A DNA stretch of 64,000 nt from contig CM055103.1 of NCBI GenBank assembly GCA_029204225.1, forward strand, positions 51,859,145 through 51,923,144. Direction: 5' to 3'. The DNA comes from Diphasiastrum complanatum. Taxonomy: Eukaryota; Streptophyta; Lycopodiopsida; Lycopodiales; Lycopodiaceae. Below the pieces are notes generated by a model. That model was not told the origin of the DNA, made no database searches, and saw only the letters and a program-made list of their open reading frames with translations. Both the position numbers and the translations under genes were made by a program. Below are positions 1 through 12,140 of this stretch, in pieces (within the stretch, counting starts at the first letter, position 1; the number at the start of each line of letters is the position of its first letter).

Positions 1-1472
1 TGATCTTAGGACTTTGATCTTCCTACCTGTCTGGATTTTGACCAATGCTTTGAAGCTTTTGAAGTTGTCAAATGCATCTGATTTCTTCCTCAAGAAGTAG
101 ATCCACGTCTTACGTGACATATCATCAATAAAGGTCATGAAATAGAAGGCTTTACCTAAGGACATGGTCCTCATAGGCCTGCATAAATCTATGTGGATTA
201 AATCTTGGATGTTCTTTGCTCTTGCAACATCCCCTTTATTGAACTTCTGTCGATGCTACTTCCCATATACACAAGATTCACACATCGATTTCAAGTGATT
301 TTCTATGGTAGGCAATCATGTTACCATATCCAATTTTCTCATCAAACTGAGGCTTCCCAAGTTCAAGTGACCAAGCCTCTTATGCCACAACTCAGTTTGC
401 GATGGAATGGACGATACAAGTCCATGTTGCCCCTTGATTGTAGTATTTAACCTGTACAATTTTGTATTGAGCTCTCTTACTCCATCCGCAATAACTTTGA
501 ACTTTTGGTTCACATCCTTCACAAAGCAACGATCATGGGTGAATTCTACTTTAAACTTTTGATCAGTAATGACTCCAACAAAAAGTAGATTTTTCATCAA
601 ACCTGGTAGGTAAAGTACCTCCCTGATCATCCTGCTTTTTCCATCAGGTAGTTGGATTGAAACGGTGCCTATCCCCTTGATCTTGCACACCTCGCCATTT
701 GCTTGTGAAACGGATGTTCCATTATCCAACACTTTCATGCTACTGAACCACTTCTTGTTACCTGTCATGTGTATTGTGGCTCTCGAGTCAATATACCACA
801 CTTGATCATCTTGATTAGATGACAATGCAGATATGAAGATGCTAGAGTCTTCAATCTCACCCTCATTGACAAGGTTACCTACTTGTTTTGGTTTTCCCTT
901 GCCTTGTTCTGCCAGGAATTTGCAAAATTCACTCTTCCAATGGCCCTTTTTACCACAATGGAAGCACTTGCCTTTCTTCTTGGTCTTATTGGAAGATCGC
1001 TCATCCTCCTGAGACTTGACAAATTGCTGCTTAGACTTCTTCTTGCCCTTTCCCTTGCCTTGTTTTTTGGCGTGTCGCAAGTGCCTGATCGGTATTTTGA
1101 CATCTAGCTATGTATGAATGTGCTCTCCTTGTTCCATTCGGGCACTATTCAGCTTTGACTTCAGAAACACGATTTTTGATGGATTTGACGTCTCAAATGC
1201 TCCTTTAGCACATCCCATGATTGTCTGGGTGTAACAACATCACAAATGTGGGTAATGATGCGATCCTTCACTGACAAGTTAATGAAGATAAAAGCTTTCC
1301 TCATCTTTTTGTCGAACACTTTGATATTCACTTCATTTGGTGGCCTTCTCTCATCACCTGTGACGACTTCTCACATGTCTTTCTCCATCAGTATGTTTTT
1401 CATTTTGAATTTCCACACTACATAGTTGGAAATCCCATCCAATTTGCTACTTTCACTCAAAATGGTTGCCAT
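1..1472 (-). pseudogene. Ty1/copia gag-protease-integrase remnant (element A)
   Basis: Broken coding part of a copia retrotransposon, read from 1472 towards the window edge. Gag starts MATILSESSKLDGISNYVVW (UBN2-type gag) and is broken by stops and frameshifts near 1090-1370. A CCHC zinc knuckle lies at about 920-966 (CFHCGKKGH...), but its last cysteine is displaced: CX2CX4HX5C instead of HX4C. The aspartic protease motif reads WYIDSRATIHMT where the family has DSGAT, so the flap-side glycine is lost. GAG-pre-integrase (LWHKRLGHLNLGSL) ends near 316, and the integrase core continues in another frame (HIDLCRPM, TFIDDMSRKTW) with a stop after YGK. The end of integrase lies outside the window. 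A primer-binding site at 2778-2789 agrees with the minus orientation. Confidence 0.9.
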
Positions 1473-2777
1473 CACAAAACTGCTTGAAACTTGATCTGTC
1501 GTAGGCTAAAAATAGTATGCCTAGGCCAACAGTGATGTCAGAAGTTGAAAATAATGACCTGCACTTTTTCCCTTACCAGGCCACTCACCACTTTTCCACC
1601 AATTTGAAAGCCAAATCGGCGTCGCCTTCCAAAATGCACTCAGTCGTCAACTCCCAACTTCGTGCCCAGTAAAATGGTGAAATCACTTCTGGTGCACTCT
1701 GTTTTGTGATAGCGTACTTGCAGGTACAGTCCGAGTGCCCTTCGTTTGGAGGTTATAGTCTTTTGTTTGGTCAAAATAGGCTAAAGGACTAAAAAATAAG
1801 GGCTTTTTGAACTTTTGAACTGTTTCTTTACCTTGAAAAAACTTCACCTTTCACATGTGAAGGGACCCAACTCCAATTTCAGTTTGAAAATTTTTAATGA
1901 AGTTGAATGGCCAATCTTCCTTCAATGGCCTTCAGGTCCTTTCAAAGCCCCTTTCACCTCAATCCAATGGCTACCTTGGATCCAACGGCCCACAACTGTT
2001 CTTGGAGGCTCGATCTTTACCACAGATGTATGTGACTGGAGATCCGACAGTCATGGGCGCTTTTGTGGCTGATCTACGCGCTTGCAGGCACGTCTCACTT
2101 TGGAACACTATGTGTTCTTTGGTTTTGAAGAGCGCGACCAGTCCTCATGGCCTCCATGACCTCTCCACCTCTTTCCTTATTTCTTGCTTCTTTTCAAGCC
2201 AAATCAGCTTGTTCTTGCGTGATTCTTGTGCGTTTTTGATCCAATCTGAATCTGTAGCTAGTTGCGCCCTATCTCTGCACCTTGGAAGAACTTTTCAGAT
2301 CTGTATTTGGCCTTGGAACGATTGAGAACACCTGGTTTTTCCAACAGTTTTCTGATTTTAACCAAGAAACCCTTCTTCAGCTCTTTTCCAAGCAATTCTC
2401 AACTTTACTCTAAGTTTTTTTCTTAGAAATTCAACCTCCCTGAGGTCGCCCGAGTCCTACCAATTTGATGGGACTGACGACATATGATTTGGTAAGGATT
2501 TCACCACATAGTTCAACTTTGCAGAGAAAAAACCCCACCGAAGCTAAGAAATTCACAATTTTCTCAGTTTTTCACCAAATCTTGCCCTGTCAATTGCTAT
2601 GGCCACTATCATTGCTCTTTGCAGCTCCTCTAAAAATCCCTTTACGCCTAACAACTGTCTATAAAGTGACTTTTCTTTCCGTCTTTAGCCCGATGTAAAC
2701 CCCGAACTCTCAGAAGACTTCTCTTCTCCTGAAGCTCTCTTCGACGACGATGTTGTACTGTGTACACTCCCTGTACG
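1473..2777 (-). other. untranslated leader of element A
   Basis: Stretch of 1.3 kb between the primer-binding site and the gag start of element A. Open frames on either strand are short and resemble no known protein. It is long for a copia leader, so it may contain an unrecognised insertion. Confidence 0.5.
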
Positions 2778-2789
2778 GCTCTGATACCA
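2778..2789 (-). other. primer-binding site, element A
   Basis: Reads TGGTATCAGAGC on the minus strand, complementary to the 3' end of plant initiator methionine tRNA, the usual primer of Ty1/copia elements. It fixes the end of the 5' LTR just above 2790. Confidence 0.9.
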
Positions 2790-3040
2790 ACTTAGAATTT
2801 GCTTTGCATAGGAACACAGATCATGCTACACAGTAACACAGATAGAAAACACTCTCCACTGCAAGCTCACATAGCAACTGTATTTCTCAAAATGAAATTA
2901 CATTGTACATATAGTTGTTCACTCAGGCAACCCATGCATGACCCAGGTTGCCGTTGGCGGGGCGCGTGTCCCGTCGACTTGCCTCGTGGCGAGGCCAACT
3001 GATCCTTATCCACAGATAGGACCCATAGTACAATAGCACA
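2790..3040 (-). mobile_element. 5' LTR of element A (outer edge uncertain)
   Basis: Sequence directly upstream of the primer site on the minus strand. A TGTGCTATTG start at about 3040 would give a 250-bp LTR. No second copy is present to confirm the edge, and the inner end lacks a clear CA. Confidence 0.5.
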
Positions 3041-3394
3041 GTGATTCTACTTTAATTCTAACTAAACCAACCATCAAGCTTGGAAAAAACTAAGACAAAA
3101 GTTTGAGATAAAAACAACAGTAGAAGTCATGCACTTGCACAACCGATTGCAAGTCTTGAAATGGGATGGAGGAGATCTAAGTCAACATACTGAAAAAATG
3201 CTAGGCATTTTCTCTCGATTGTTTGCAGCCGCATGAAATACCTGCAGCTCAGCAGCTCATGCACTTCACGAAATCATTACCAACAACCTACCATCCGTTG
3301 AGGATGCTCATCATGAGCACCATAGACATGACCCTGGATAAGGCTATAAACCTTGTTGCAAAACAAACAAAATTGCAAGGCAGTTGACAGCTCC
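3041..3394. other. unassigned spacer between elements A and B
   Basis: No coding signal, no repeat seen elsewhere in the window and no RNA gene recognised. It joins the outer edge of the element A LTR to the truncated integrase of element B. Confidence 0.4.
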
Positions 3395-5600
3395 ATACAT
3401 GCCCGAGCACAAACAGAGTGGCTGAAAGGCGCAATAGAACACTTGTGGAAGCAGCCCAATGCATGATGGCACAAGCGAACCTACCTAAATCTTTTTGGGC
3501 TGAGGGGGTAGCAACTGCAGGTTACCTTCAAAACCGATCGATAACAAAGGGAGTAGAAGGAAAGGCGCCCTATGAAGTGTGGACTGGTGCAAAATCAGAT
3601 CTATCACACGTTAGAATATTCAGATGTGCAGCCCATGTGCATATTCCAGAAAAAGAGAGGATAAAGCTTGATCACAAGTCTGACAAGGGCATTCTTGTAG
3701 GATATTCACCAGAGTCACACAACTATCAGATATACAATCTCCAATCTAGAAAGGTAATTTTGAGCAAGGATGTAATCTTCAATGAAGCTGAGTTTCCAGG
3801 TGACTATGACACAAATGGGTACAAGATCTTCAATATTCAGCCATACTAGATTGAAGAAAGAGTCTCGGATCCTGAACAAAGAGAGAACCTGGAAATACGT
3901 CAACAAAATCAAGAAAATGAAAATCGAGCAGGCGATCAGCCTGACATGGCAGAGCAGCAGTCCTTAAGAAGATCAAACCAAGATCGAAGGCCATTTCAAA
4001 GATTGCTGGAAAGCTTGGAATCCACCCAAGAAGTAGCATTCAAATTCTGTGGAGTCACAATAGACTCGAGCTCATATCAAGAAGCCATGAACAACCCAGA
4101 ATGCAGCAAGTGGCAGGAAGCCATTGAAGAAGAAATAGGCTCCATTGAGAAGCACAAAGTATGGACTTTGCAGCCCCTGCCAGAAGGAAGAGTGCCAATA
4201 GAGTGCAAATGGATCTTCAAGAAGAAGAAAAATGTTGACAGAAGTATCAGATTCAAGGCAAGGCTCGTAGCTAAAGGATACTCACAAAGGTATGGCATTG
4301 ATTACCTTGAAACATTCTCACCTACTTTAAAGATGACAAGCTTGAGAATTCTTCTTGCATTTGCAGCCAAGTACAATCTTGAAGTTAAACAAATAGATGT
4401 CAAAACAGCCTTCTTAAATGGGGTGATGGAAATCCAAATATTCATGAGACAGCCTGAAGGCTTTGAGGATGAAGAACATCCTGACTGGGGATGCCTTCTA
4501 AAAAAGTGCATATACGATTTTAAGCAGTTAGCCCGTGAATGGCACAAATTGCTAGACAAATTCCTACAGTCTATCAAATTTGATCCTCTTCTTCCAGATT
4601 GTAACATGTATATGAAATGATAAATTCATAATTGTAACAGTGTTTGTTGATGATTCAATGTTGATAGGTAACAGTTTAGAGCTGATTGATGATTTCAAAC
4701 AACAAATGTCTTCAGTTTTTGAAGTTACAAACCTTGATGATGCCAAGAAGTGTCTCGAAATGGAGATAGAAAGAGACAGAGGGAAAGGCACCCTTCGGAT
4801 CTCGCAAACTGAATACACCTTGAAAGTGTTAGAGCAATTCAACATAACAAAATGCAAACAAAAAGCAACGCCTATGATAAGTGGAGCAATACTCACAAAG
4901 AATGACTACCCAAAACTGCAAACAAAAGGAAGAACATGGAAGGCGTACCGTATCAGAAACTGATAGGCAGCCTCATGTACTTGACAGTACTAACAAGGCT
5001 AGATTTGGCCTTTTCAACTTACTCCTTGAGCCAGCATCCCACATTGGAGGATGTCCAAATGAATCCAATACTTGAAGGAAATATATGACATGGGTCTGAC
5101 ATTCAGCAGCGATCACATTTTCATTCTACACAATTACAGCGACGCTAGCTATGGCAGCTGCAGAGACAACAAAAAATCTACTACAGGTGGCTGCTCAATC
5201 CTATGTGGAGCAACAGTAAACTGGATCTGTAAAAAACAGACCCTAGTAGCCCAGTCAACCTGCGAAGCTGAATACATTGCAGCCTCAAGAAACGCAAACG
5301 AGGTGACCTGGCTCAGCATAATGATTGAAGCCATTGGCACGAGGAAAAATTGAGAATCAAAAGTTGTAAAAGTTGATTGCCAAAGTGCCATCGATCTTAC
5401 ACATGACCCTGTCCTCCATTCAAAGACAAAGAACATTCCTCTGAAATACTACCATATCAGAGATTTGGTGTCAAAAGGAGAGATGAGCATAAAGCATATC
5501 AGATGAGAGGACATGGTGGCTGATATTCTAATGAAGGCATTGGATAAACCACTTCTTGAGAAGCATAGAAGCAGCTTGGAATAGGCTAATAACTACTCAT
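3395..5600 (+). pseudogene. copia integrase-RT-RNase H remnant (element B)
   Basis: The 3' half of a copia pol gene, truncated inside integrase. Order: end of integrase (AERRNRTLVEAA at 3420, then PYEVWTGAKSDLSHVRIFRC), a frameshift near 3850, reverse transcriptase from 3946 (WQEAIEEEIGSI, IDVKTAFLNGVM), a stop at 4618, and the RT palm motif VFVDDSMLIG at about 4640-4670. Palm FVDD keeps both catalytic aspartates. RNase H follows at 5072-5353 (NYSDASYGSC, STCEAEYIAAS); after a stop its tail (HSKTKNIPLKYYHIRDLV, DILMKALDKPLLEKHRSSL) runs to the polypurine tract. At least four frame breaks make it non-functional. Its orientation is opposite to element A, so the two are separate insertions. Confidence 0.9.
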
Positions 5601-5761
5601 TTCAAGAGGGAGTGAAGGAAGTGAACATTTGCACTTCTCTATAAAGAACATTCAACTTTCCGACGTCTGGCACCTTTCAATGAGCTCTCTACGTCACGTA
5701 CATTCTAAGCAGTCAGAGCTGCCAAAACATAAAAACCAAAGTACAAAAGATCTTCTCCACA
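5601..5761 (+). mobile_element. polypurine tract and truncated 3' LTR of element B
   Basis: The tract TTCAAGAGGGAG (5601-5612) follows the RNase H tail and is followed by TGAAGG..., the expected LTR start at 5613. Only about 150 bp of LTR remain before the CACTA terminus at 5762. Confidence 0.7.
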
Positions 5762-6110
5762 CACTACAAAATTCTGGAGGATTTTCGACCCTATCACCGA
5801 GGGTTTTATGAAGAATTTTTTTTTTTGAAAAAAGATTGAAACCCTCGATATACACCCTGAAGTATACCTCGGAACGAGATCCTCGATAATTGACTCGGTA
5901 ATCGAGGCTTCTTCACCTCATTTTTGCGTTGTTTATAGAACGAGTATACCGAGGAGTATACCAAGGGCCCTTGGTATATCCCTCCCAAACAAGCTATTGG
6001 CGACATGCCGTTTTTGAAGATTATACCGAGGGCTACCCATTGGTATATCTCTATCAAAAGTTCACCCTAAATCGAGGGTTATTCTGAGGGTAGAAAATTA
6101 GAAAAAAAAA
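5762..6110. mobile_element. CACTA transposon terminus with CCGAGGG subterminal repeats
   Basis: Begins CACTACAAAATTCTGG, the canonical CACTA terminal motif, inside the element B LTR. The next 340 bp carry short direct and inverted copies of a CCGAGGGT / ACCCTCG-type motif (about 5797, 5840, 5880, 5900, 5950, 6030, 6070), as expected of transposase-binding subterminal repeats. No matching ...TTTTGTAGTG end was found in the window. Since the TnpA-like genes that follow are on the minus strand, this may be the distal end of the element. Confidence 0.7.
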
Positions 6111-6156
6111 TTTAGGACAGAATGGAGCCAGTTTACTGGCTCCATTCTGTCCTAAA
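6111..6156. repeat. perfect 22-bp palindrome with 2-nt loop
   Basis: Arms 6111-6132 and 6135-6156 are exact reverse complements (left arm starts TTTAGGACAGAATGG), separated by TT. The right arm is also the start of the repeat unit seen again at 6747. The palindrome marks the junction between the CACTA end and the TnpA repeat units. Confidence 0.9.
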
Positions 6157-7100
6157 AATGGACTCCATCTGACCCCAGGAGTCTTTTGCACGATTTCTTA
6201 TGATGTTGGTAAGCAAAATCATTTGTTCATTATTGTCAATAAAAAAATTTGCAAAATTTATTTGAGTTACATTTCAGGCACTTAAAAATTGATGAAGGAA
6301 ACTTAAATTCATACATAAATGTTCCAAGTACAGAGATATGTTACAAATTGGATTATTGAATTAGATCTAGCTGAGTCGTCCTCGTCCTGGCCATTGACAT
6401 TGCAATCGAACTCGTGTGATTGCTATGCATGGGATTGAGGCTGTGATACCTGCATCCATGAATATAATATAGTTATCTAAGAAATGTGATGAGAGTGAGA
6501 GTTAGACCACACGAATGTAGTGAAGTTAAAGTATATTTTGAAGCCATATATACCTCAAATCTAGAATATCCATCCGAATCAAGGCACAAGGAAGACTTGA
6601 AGTTTGTAAAGAAAATTTTTTCCAAAAATTTAGATCATGTCAAACAACAACGGGAGGCTGCTAAGAAGCTACAGGAGACTTTAGGGACCTTCTCACCTTG
6701 GAAGTGGTGGCCAAGGTTCTCCCGTGGACATCATTATAACCCTGTCAAATGGCTCCATTCTATCCTAAAATTGGACTACATGCAATTGACGAGCCATGTA
6801 GAGGACTTAACTTAAACAAATTATATATTGATACATAAATGTTCGAATTCCAAATATATATCGGAATGAAACGCCTAATTATTAGATCCAGCTGAATCAT
6901 CCCATCATGGCCATGGCCATCAGACTCATGTGGCTGTGATGCATGAGACTGGGACTGTGATACCCGCGTGCAATGAAGATGTGTAAATTTTGTAAATGAT
7001 GTTGTTAGAGTGTCTAACCGAATAAATGTAGTGAAGTCAAAATATATGCTGAAACCATAATACATACCTCAGAATATCCATCCCAGTCAATTCTCACTCC
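6140..7100. repeat. diverged direct repeat units upstream of the TnpA copies
   Basis: Two units in the same direction, about 6140-6590 and 6747-7100. Both start GGCTCCATTCT.TCCTAAAA.TGGACT and share TACATAAATGTTC, a GAATGTAGTGAAGT-like stretch and AATATCCATCC. Identity is roughly 70% by eye. Confidence 0.7.
6585..6745 (+). pseudogene. inverted TnpA-like fragment
   Basis: Encodes HKEDLKFVKKIFSKNLDHVK and QQREAAKKLQETLG on the plus strand. This matches the DDWKFAKKEFQEDPDHFKQQ-type segment of the minus-strand gene at 7.3-7.5 kb, so a small piece of that gene has been duplicated and inverted between the direct repeats. Confidence 0.65.
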
Positions 7101-8578
7101 TTGTCTCTCCAATATTCGAGTAACGATTGCAAGTTGTTGGAATATGCATACTTGTACTCCTCTTTTGTGGGAGACCGCTTTATGGTAGATTTTTGCACGA
7201 ACCGACAAATCGTTGATTGTAATTTGATTTAAACAAATCCACAAATAAAATATGAATTATGACCAAAACAAGTTCAACTTATCGGTGGGGAGACTTACAA
7301 AATGGGCATGAAAAGAACCTTGGCCACCACTGCCTAGGTGCGAGGGCCCTGCCATCTCCATTCGCTTCTTAGCTGCCTCTCTTTGTTGCTTGAAATGATC
7401 TGGATCTTCTTGAAATTCTTTCTTTGCAAACTTCCAATCGTCCTTGTGCACGGTGTATGGCCTAGATTTTCCAGCTCTCATTGCATCTCGGATCTCTGAT
7501 TTGCAGTGGCTCATCACGCTTCCCATGCGCCGTCCCATCCATATTCAGTCAAATTCCAAATCAGGGGAGGGGACTGGAAATTCTCTATACAACTGGTCAA
7601 TGACATAATTCTTTTCCTCGTCAGTTTGTGCCAGCCCTTGAAAATGTCCTTGTTGAAGACCACATGCGTGAGTTGCCTCATGTGAGTGATGACGTGACCA
7701 CCGCGGTCATCTTCCAATATGTGCTTCTCCACATCTATGTCATAGGATGGCAAGACGTGAGTTGACGGAGAGGTGTCAAAGGGACTGTCAAGAGGAGTGG
7801 GGGAGTTGACTACAATAGGAATGATTCGGAGAAGAATTTGAAGACGATCACTAGAAGAGTGAGGAGGGGTATGAAGAGGAGAAGGTTTGGGAGGAGTTTG
7901 GGCGGGAGTGTAACCAATAGGGATTTGAATGAGAGAAAAAATGGGTGGAGTGGCCTGGCAAGAGGGATCACGGTGCCATGGAGACCCCATAGGGGGCATG
8001 GGTACCGCAGAAGAAAAAATGTGAGGATAGAGTGTGGGTGTGCCAGGATAATCAAGTGTGACAGATGCAAGAGCCATAGTATCACGCGCCATCCGTTTTG
8101 CTTCTTGAGTTAGGGTTTCTCAAAGTAAGGAAGACCTATAACGAGGCCTGCTAGATGGATGTGCTGGACTAGAGGCCGCATGAAGCACGACATCATCGGC
8201 ATCACCGCCACAACAGGAGCCACCACTGACGTGACTCCTCCTACGATCACTCTTTCCCCTGCCGGAATGTCGGGAAGAGGCATTGGCATTAGAGTGCGCA
8301 GGGGAGGGAATCCCATCGGATAGACCCTCGTGGAAGGGGGGAACACCTCGGTCGGAGGGTTGTGGGGACTGGATCTCCTCAGAACGAGATGATGTGGACA
8401 ACCTACCTGAACTCCGTGCATCCCAACGAGCCCATAGTCTCTCCATGATCCTGCCTGCACGTGAGAAAGACATGCCATCCATATAACTGAGGACTTCATC
8501 ATCACTCATGGATAAAAAATGGGATGACCCGCGACTGCGGCCTTTTCGTGACTTGGAGATGTGTCATGAGACATTGAG
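7014..8578 (-). pseudogene. TnpA-like CACTA protein, copy 1
   Basis: Remnant of an En/Spm-type TnpA-like gene (Ptta/En/Spm plant transposase family), which in active elements binds subterminal repeats. The upstream start near 8578 (MSHDTSPS) is frameshifted relative to the frame beginning MSDDEVLSYMDGMSF at 8509. A serine-rich part is followed by a proline-rich part (8092-7760: many P, S and T residues) and the domain proper: LPSYDIDVEKHILEDDRGG, SLTSCIENFQSPP, then DDWKFAKKEFQEDPDHFKQQ and REAAKKRMEMAGPSHLGSGG at about 7320-7450. The last part (SPTKEEYKYAYSN, ILERQGVRIDWDG) follows after an apparent intron and is itself frameshifted near 7100. It is a decayed relative of the copy at 9.1-10.7 kb. 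Confidence 0.7.
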
Positions 8579-9119
8579 GATACGATTTGGAATAATCTTT
8601 GCAAGCAATAAGATATATTTTCAGAACATGCAACCATGTAGAGTTAATTAGTGCAAGAAATAAATTCAAATAAATGAGTTAAGGGTCTAGGGTAGAACAA
8701 AAAAAGTGATTCTATGCATTCAACCATAGTTGAATATATTACAGTACACCACAATAACTACACTTTATAATCAATAAATTAAGTATTTCTACATGGTTTT
8801 AGGGCCAAATACATTTCAATTACATGATTAGTTAAGGTTCAAGATTACATAAAAAAACTAGTTGCATCGAAAGATGGCTGACAAATGTACGAATAAAAAT
8901 GATAGATGTAAAAACATGTACACAAGCATCTATAAACATGGAAAGCATAGCTATAGAGCCAAAACACTAGCTAGACCTATCCTAATCCTCCTCATCATCT
9001 CCGTCATGTGGACCTTGTTGTTCCTGCATGGGCAAGACACATGAATTAGTCTTCAGAACAATCATATGGGAGTCAGAGAGAATATCAAGTTTAAAAAACA
9101 TAAAATGGATTTCATATCA
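8579..9119. other. spacer between the TnpA-like copies
   Basis: AT-rich. The part near 8970-9030 resembles the 6370-6450 and 6880-6960 repeat (CATC-rich stretch with a GATGCATGAG-type tail), the presumed 3' flank of the TnpA unit. No gene seen. Confidence 0.4.
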
Positions 9120-10685
9120 TACCTGAGGAGCTGCATCCCAATTTATACGCACGCCCTGCCTCTGCAATAACTCGAGTATTGCCTGTGTACCATGGGAATA
9201 CACATGCATGTACTCGTCATATGTGGGAGAACGCCCCACGATGGATCGCTGCACAAACATTCCAAATTTCGATCATATAAAGATGGCATTTTATTCCAAC
9301 GTGTCTTATGAAAAACTCCTAAGAGCAAAAAAAAAAAAACAATCAAAAGTCAAATATCACAAATGGATATAGGGTAGACTTACAAAGTGGGCTCAGAAAT
9401 ATCCCTCGCCGCCACTGCCCAAGTGAGAAGGCCCCATGGTCTCTAGTCGGACTCTGGCTGCCTCTCGCTGCTGTTTGAAGCATTCTGGATCATCTCAATA
9501 CTCTTTCTTTGCATGCTTCATGTCCTCTTTCTCCACGTAGGAAGGTCTGTCTCTCTCGGCTTTCACTGCATCTCGGATCTCCAATTTGTGGTGGCTCATC
9601 ACAGCTCTCATGCCACTCCTCATCCATTTTCGTGCGAATTTCATGTCCTAGGATGGGATAGGGAACTCAATACGCAGCTGGTCAATGACGCGATTCTTGC
9701 GATCATCGCTACATCATGCCAATCATGAAAGATGTCTCTAGGAAAGTGGATTTACATGAGCTCCCTCATGCGCGTGATGACCCTCTTACCACGGTTATTC
9801 TCAATGATGTGACCATCCCTGTCTATGTCATATGACGACAGGATGGTAGTTGGTGGCGATGTGGCCCTGGGAGTGTCTACAGGGGTGCTCTCCGGTATGG
9901 GAGACATGGCCATGGGAGTGTCTACGGGGATGGCCTCAGGTACGAAACATGCCCCGCCAATGGGAGAATACTGATGTTGTGGGGTACCGAGGGGAGAGCA
10001 ACCAATGGGGGCCATCTGGATCGGAGAATAAATAGGGGGGAACTGGAGGGGAGTGGGCTGAATACCCCACGGTGAAACGTGATCCAAAGGTGCATAGCCG
10101 GGAGGAAATGACTCAGTGGCAATGGGTCTAGAGGGAGGGAAACTGTGAGGGGTAAAAGCAGGCATGCCGAGAATCTCAGGTGTGACACATGCAAGAGTCA
10201 CAGTATCGTGTGACGTGCATGCTACCACCTGGGTCAGTGTATCTCGAACTAGTTACTCCCCACGACGAGATGCGCTATGCGGACGTGCAGGACTCATGAC
10301 CACGTCAGGGTCATCGCCACATCCTCCACAACAGGAGACACCGAGGTGGCTCCTCCTCCTCTCCCGAGAGTTCGGGAGGAATCACTGGCAGTAGTGACAT
10401 GGGTGGGGGTGTGACTCTCATCGGAGTGACCCTCACAGGAAGGAGAAACATGTGACTGGTCTACACGAGGAGTGGACTAAATCTCCTGGGTCGATGATGT
10501 GTACTCAACCAATCAAGAGGTGCTACGAGCCACGCGTCGAGCTCTCAAGCACAGTAGACCCTATCCTACTGCGAGGAAGGCAACTGATCAAGGTAGCTAA
10601 TGAGCTCACTCTCGCTCATAGAGAAAAGACGGGATGACCCATGACTATGGCTTGACCTTTGACTAGGGGATCTTGTATCTGACAT
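9120..10685 (-). pseudogene. TnpA-like CACTA protein, copy 2
   Basis: Second tandem copy of the TnpA-like gene. It starts MSDTRSPSQRSSHSHGSSRL at 10685, followed by stops in the serine-rich region. A proline-rich segment spans 10228-9880 with repeated PVDTPMAMSP / PVDTPRATSP motifs, then LSSYDIDRDGHIIENNRGKR and RMREL. Downstream (9350-9750) the conserved domain is recognisable but full of stops. The final exon at 9260-9125 is clean: VQRSIVGRSPTYDEYMHVYS then ILELLQRQGVRINWD. The same order as copy 1 at about 2.1 kb spacing indicates a tandem duplication, now strongly diverged. Confidence 0.65.
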
Positions 10686-10796
10686 AATGGGTGCAACAGA
10701 ATAAGAGGGATAAATACTGCAGACAACCAATGGGAGTCTTAAAAATTAGTAAGAAAAAAACATCACCATCTCCCTCTCTATCTCCCTCTCTGCCTC
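10686..10796. other. spacer with short CT-rich tract
   Basis: Carries a CTCCCTCTCT-type tract at about 10770-10796, which is the left border of the next repeat block. Confidence 0.4.
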
Positions 10797-11480
10797 TCTC
10801 TCATCCCGTGGGCTTAAAAAAATAGAGTATTGTGAAACGAATGCCAAAACTTTTATGTATACTACCTCGTAGCTACAATGTCAATACCAACACATATGTA
10901 TTGTCATATTCACGACCATTTCCAGTTCAAACAACAATGATGACCCAAATTAAACCACAATGAGGAGTAGACATCAATAGGAGGCTCACTGGCCCCACAA
11001 GTGAATCGTACATAATGAGGGGGTGTCTATCCTATATATGAAGAGATTAAAGAGAAACATGGTGTGTAGGACCATGATAGTCCTCGAGTCTGATAGTTTG
11101 TAGCATTGAAGAGAGAAAAGGATGTTGCTACTTCGAACTCAACACTTCAAAGTTGTTATAAGTGGACACTTGTTTGAATCCAGATGAACCTCAAGCAACA
11201 TTTTTGAGTTACTGAGTTTGAAGTAGCAGACACACTTTCCTCATTTCGATGTGGTGAACCATGAGGTTCAAGAACGTCCATGGCCTGCACACCATATGTC
11301 TCTTTGGTCTCTCCATTTTTAGGCAAGACACCCAATCGGCACAGACAACTCGATCGAGGAGCTAGTTAGCCCCCCTTGCATCCTCAATGGCTTCCTGTGT
11401 TCACCAATATTGTTAGGGTTATGGTTTGTGGTTAATTGGAGATGGAAAAATAATTTATATGTTGGTATTGCCCTTGTAGC
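10797..11480. repeat. long direct repeat R1, left copy
   Basis: About 680 bp, repeated at 12233-12905. Both copies follow a CT tract, share GGCTTAAAAAAATAGAGT, GAGGCTCACTGGCCCCA and GCATCCTCAATGG, and have no open frame of note. Confidence 0.8.
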
Positions 11481-11589
11481 TTTGACTCAATACCTATAAA
11501 AGCCCGGACTATGATAAGTTTATGAGCAACGGTATATAATCTAGCACCTGCGAGGTGGTAACAATCTAGCATATAATCTATTTATGATC

Positions 11590-12140
11590 TGAAAAAAATT
11601 ATGAGCAGAGGTCGGAATCGACCATGGAATAATGGATGGTATACTGAATTAAATAGACACACATATTCCGAGGTTTGTTCCAACCTCCACTGATTTTCAG
11701 CCCACTTATCAACAGATTCATCAACAAAAAATACAGATTTCTTTCTGGGATGTGTAGAAGTGTTTTCATTAATCCTAATGAGAATAAAATTGAATGTAGT
11801 CCTACACTACAGAATGTGCATCTACAACACAAGATGGGAGATAAATATTTATGTAAAGTTTATGAGCAGAGGTATATAATCTAGCATTTATGAGCTGGTA
11901 ACAATCTAGCATGTAATCTGTTTATGAGCAGAGGTCGGAATCGACCTCAGAATAATAGATGGTATACTAAATTAAACAGAAACACATATTCCAAGGTCTG
12001 TTCTGACCTCCACTGATTCCCACCCCACTAATCAATAGATTCATCAACAAAAAGTACAGATTTCTTTCTAGGATGTCTAGATCTATTTTCATAAATCCTA
12101 ATGAAAATAAAAATGAATGTATATCTACATCAACAAAATG

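Noticed and set aside
883-1107. Hydrophobic plus-strand frame that looks like a membrane protein
   Set aside because: Exact antisense of the lysine-rich gag and zinc-knuckle coding sequence of element A; the leucines are the complement of lysine-rich codons.
1897-2325. Open plus-strand frame of 142 codons
   Set aside because: Lies in the leader of minus-strand element A, shows no motif, and overlaps another equally featureless frame; most likely chance.
7538-8113. Arg/Gly-rich plus-strand frame at 7838-8113
   Set aside because: Antisense of the proline-rich part of the minus-strand TnpA-like gene.
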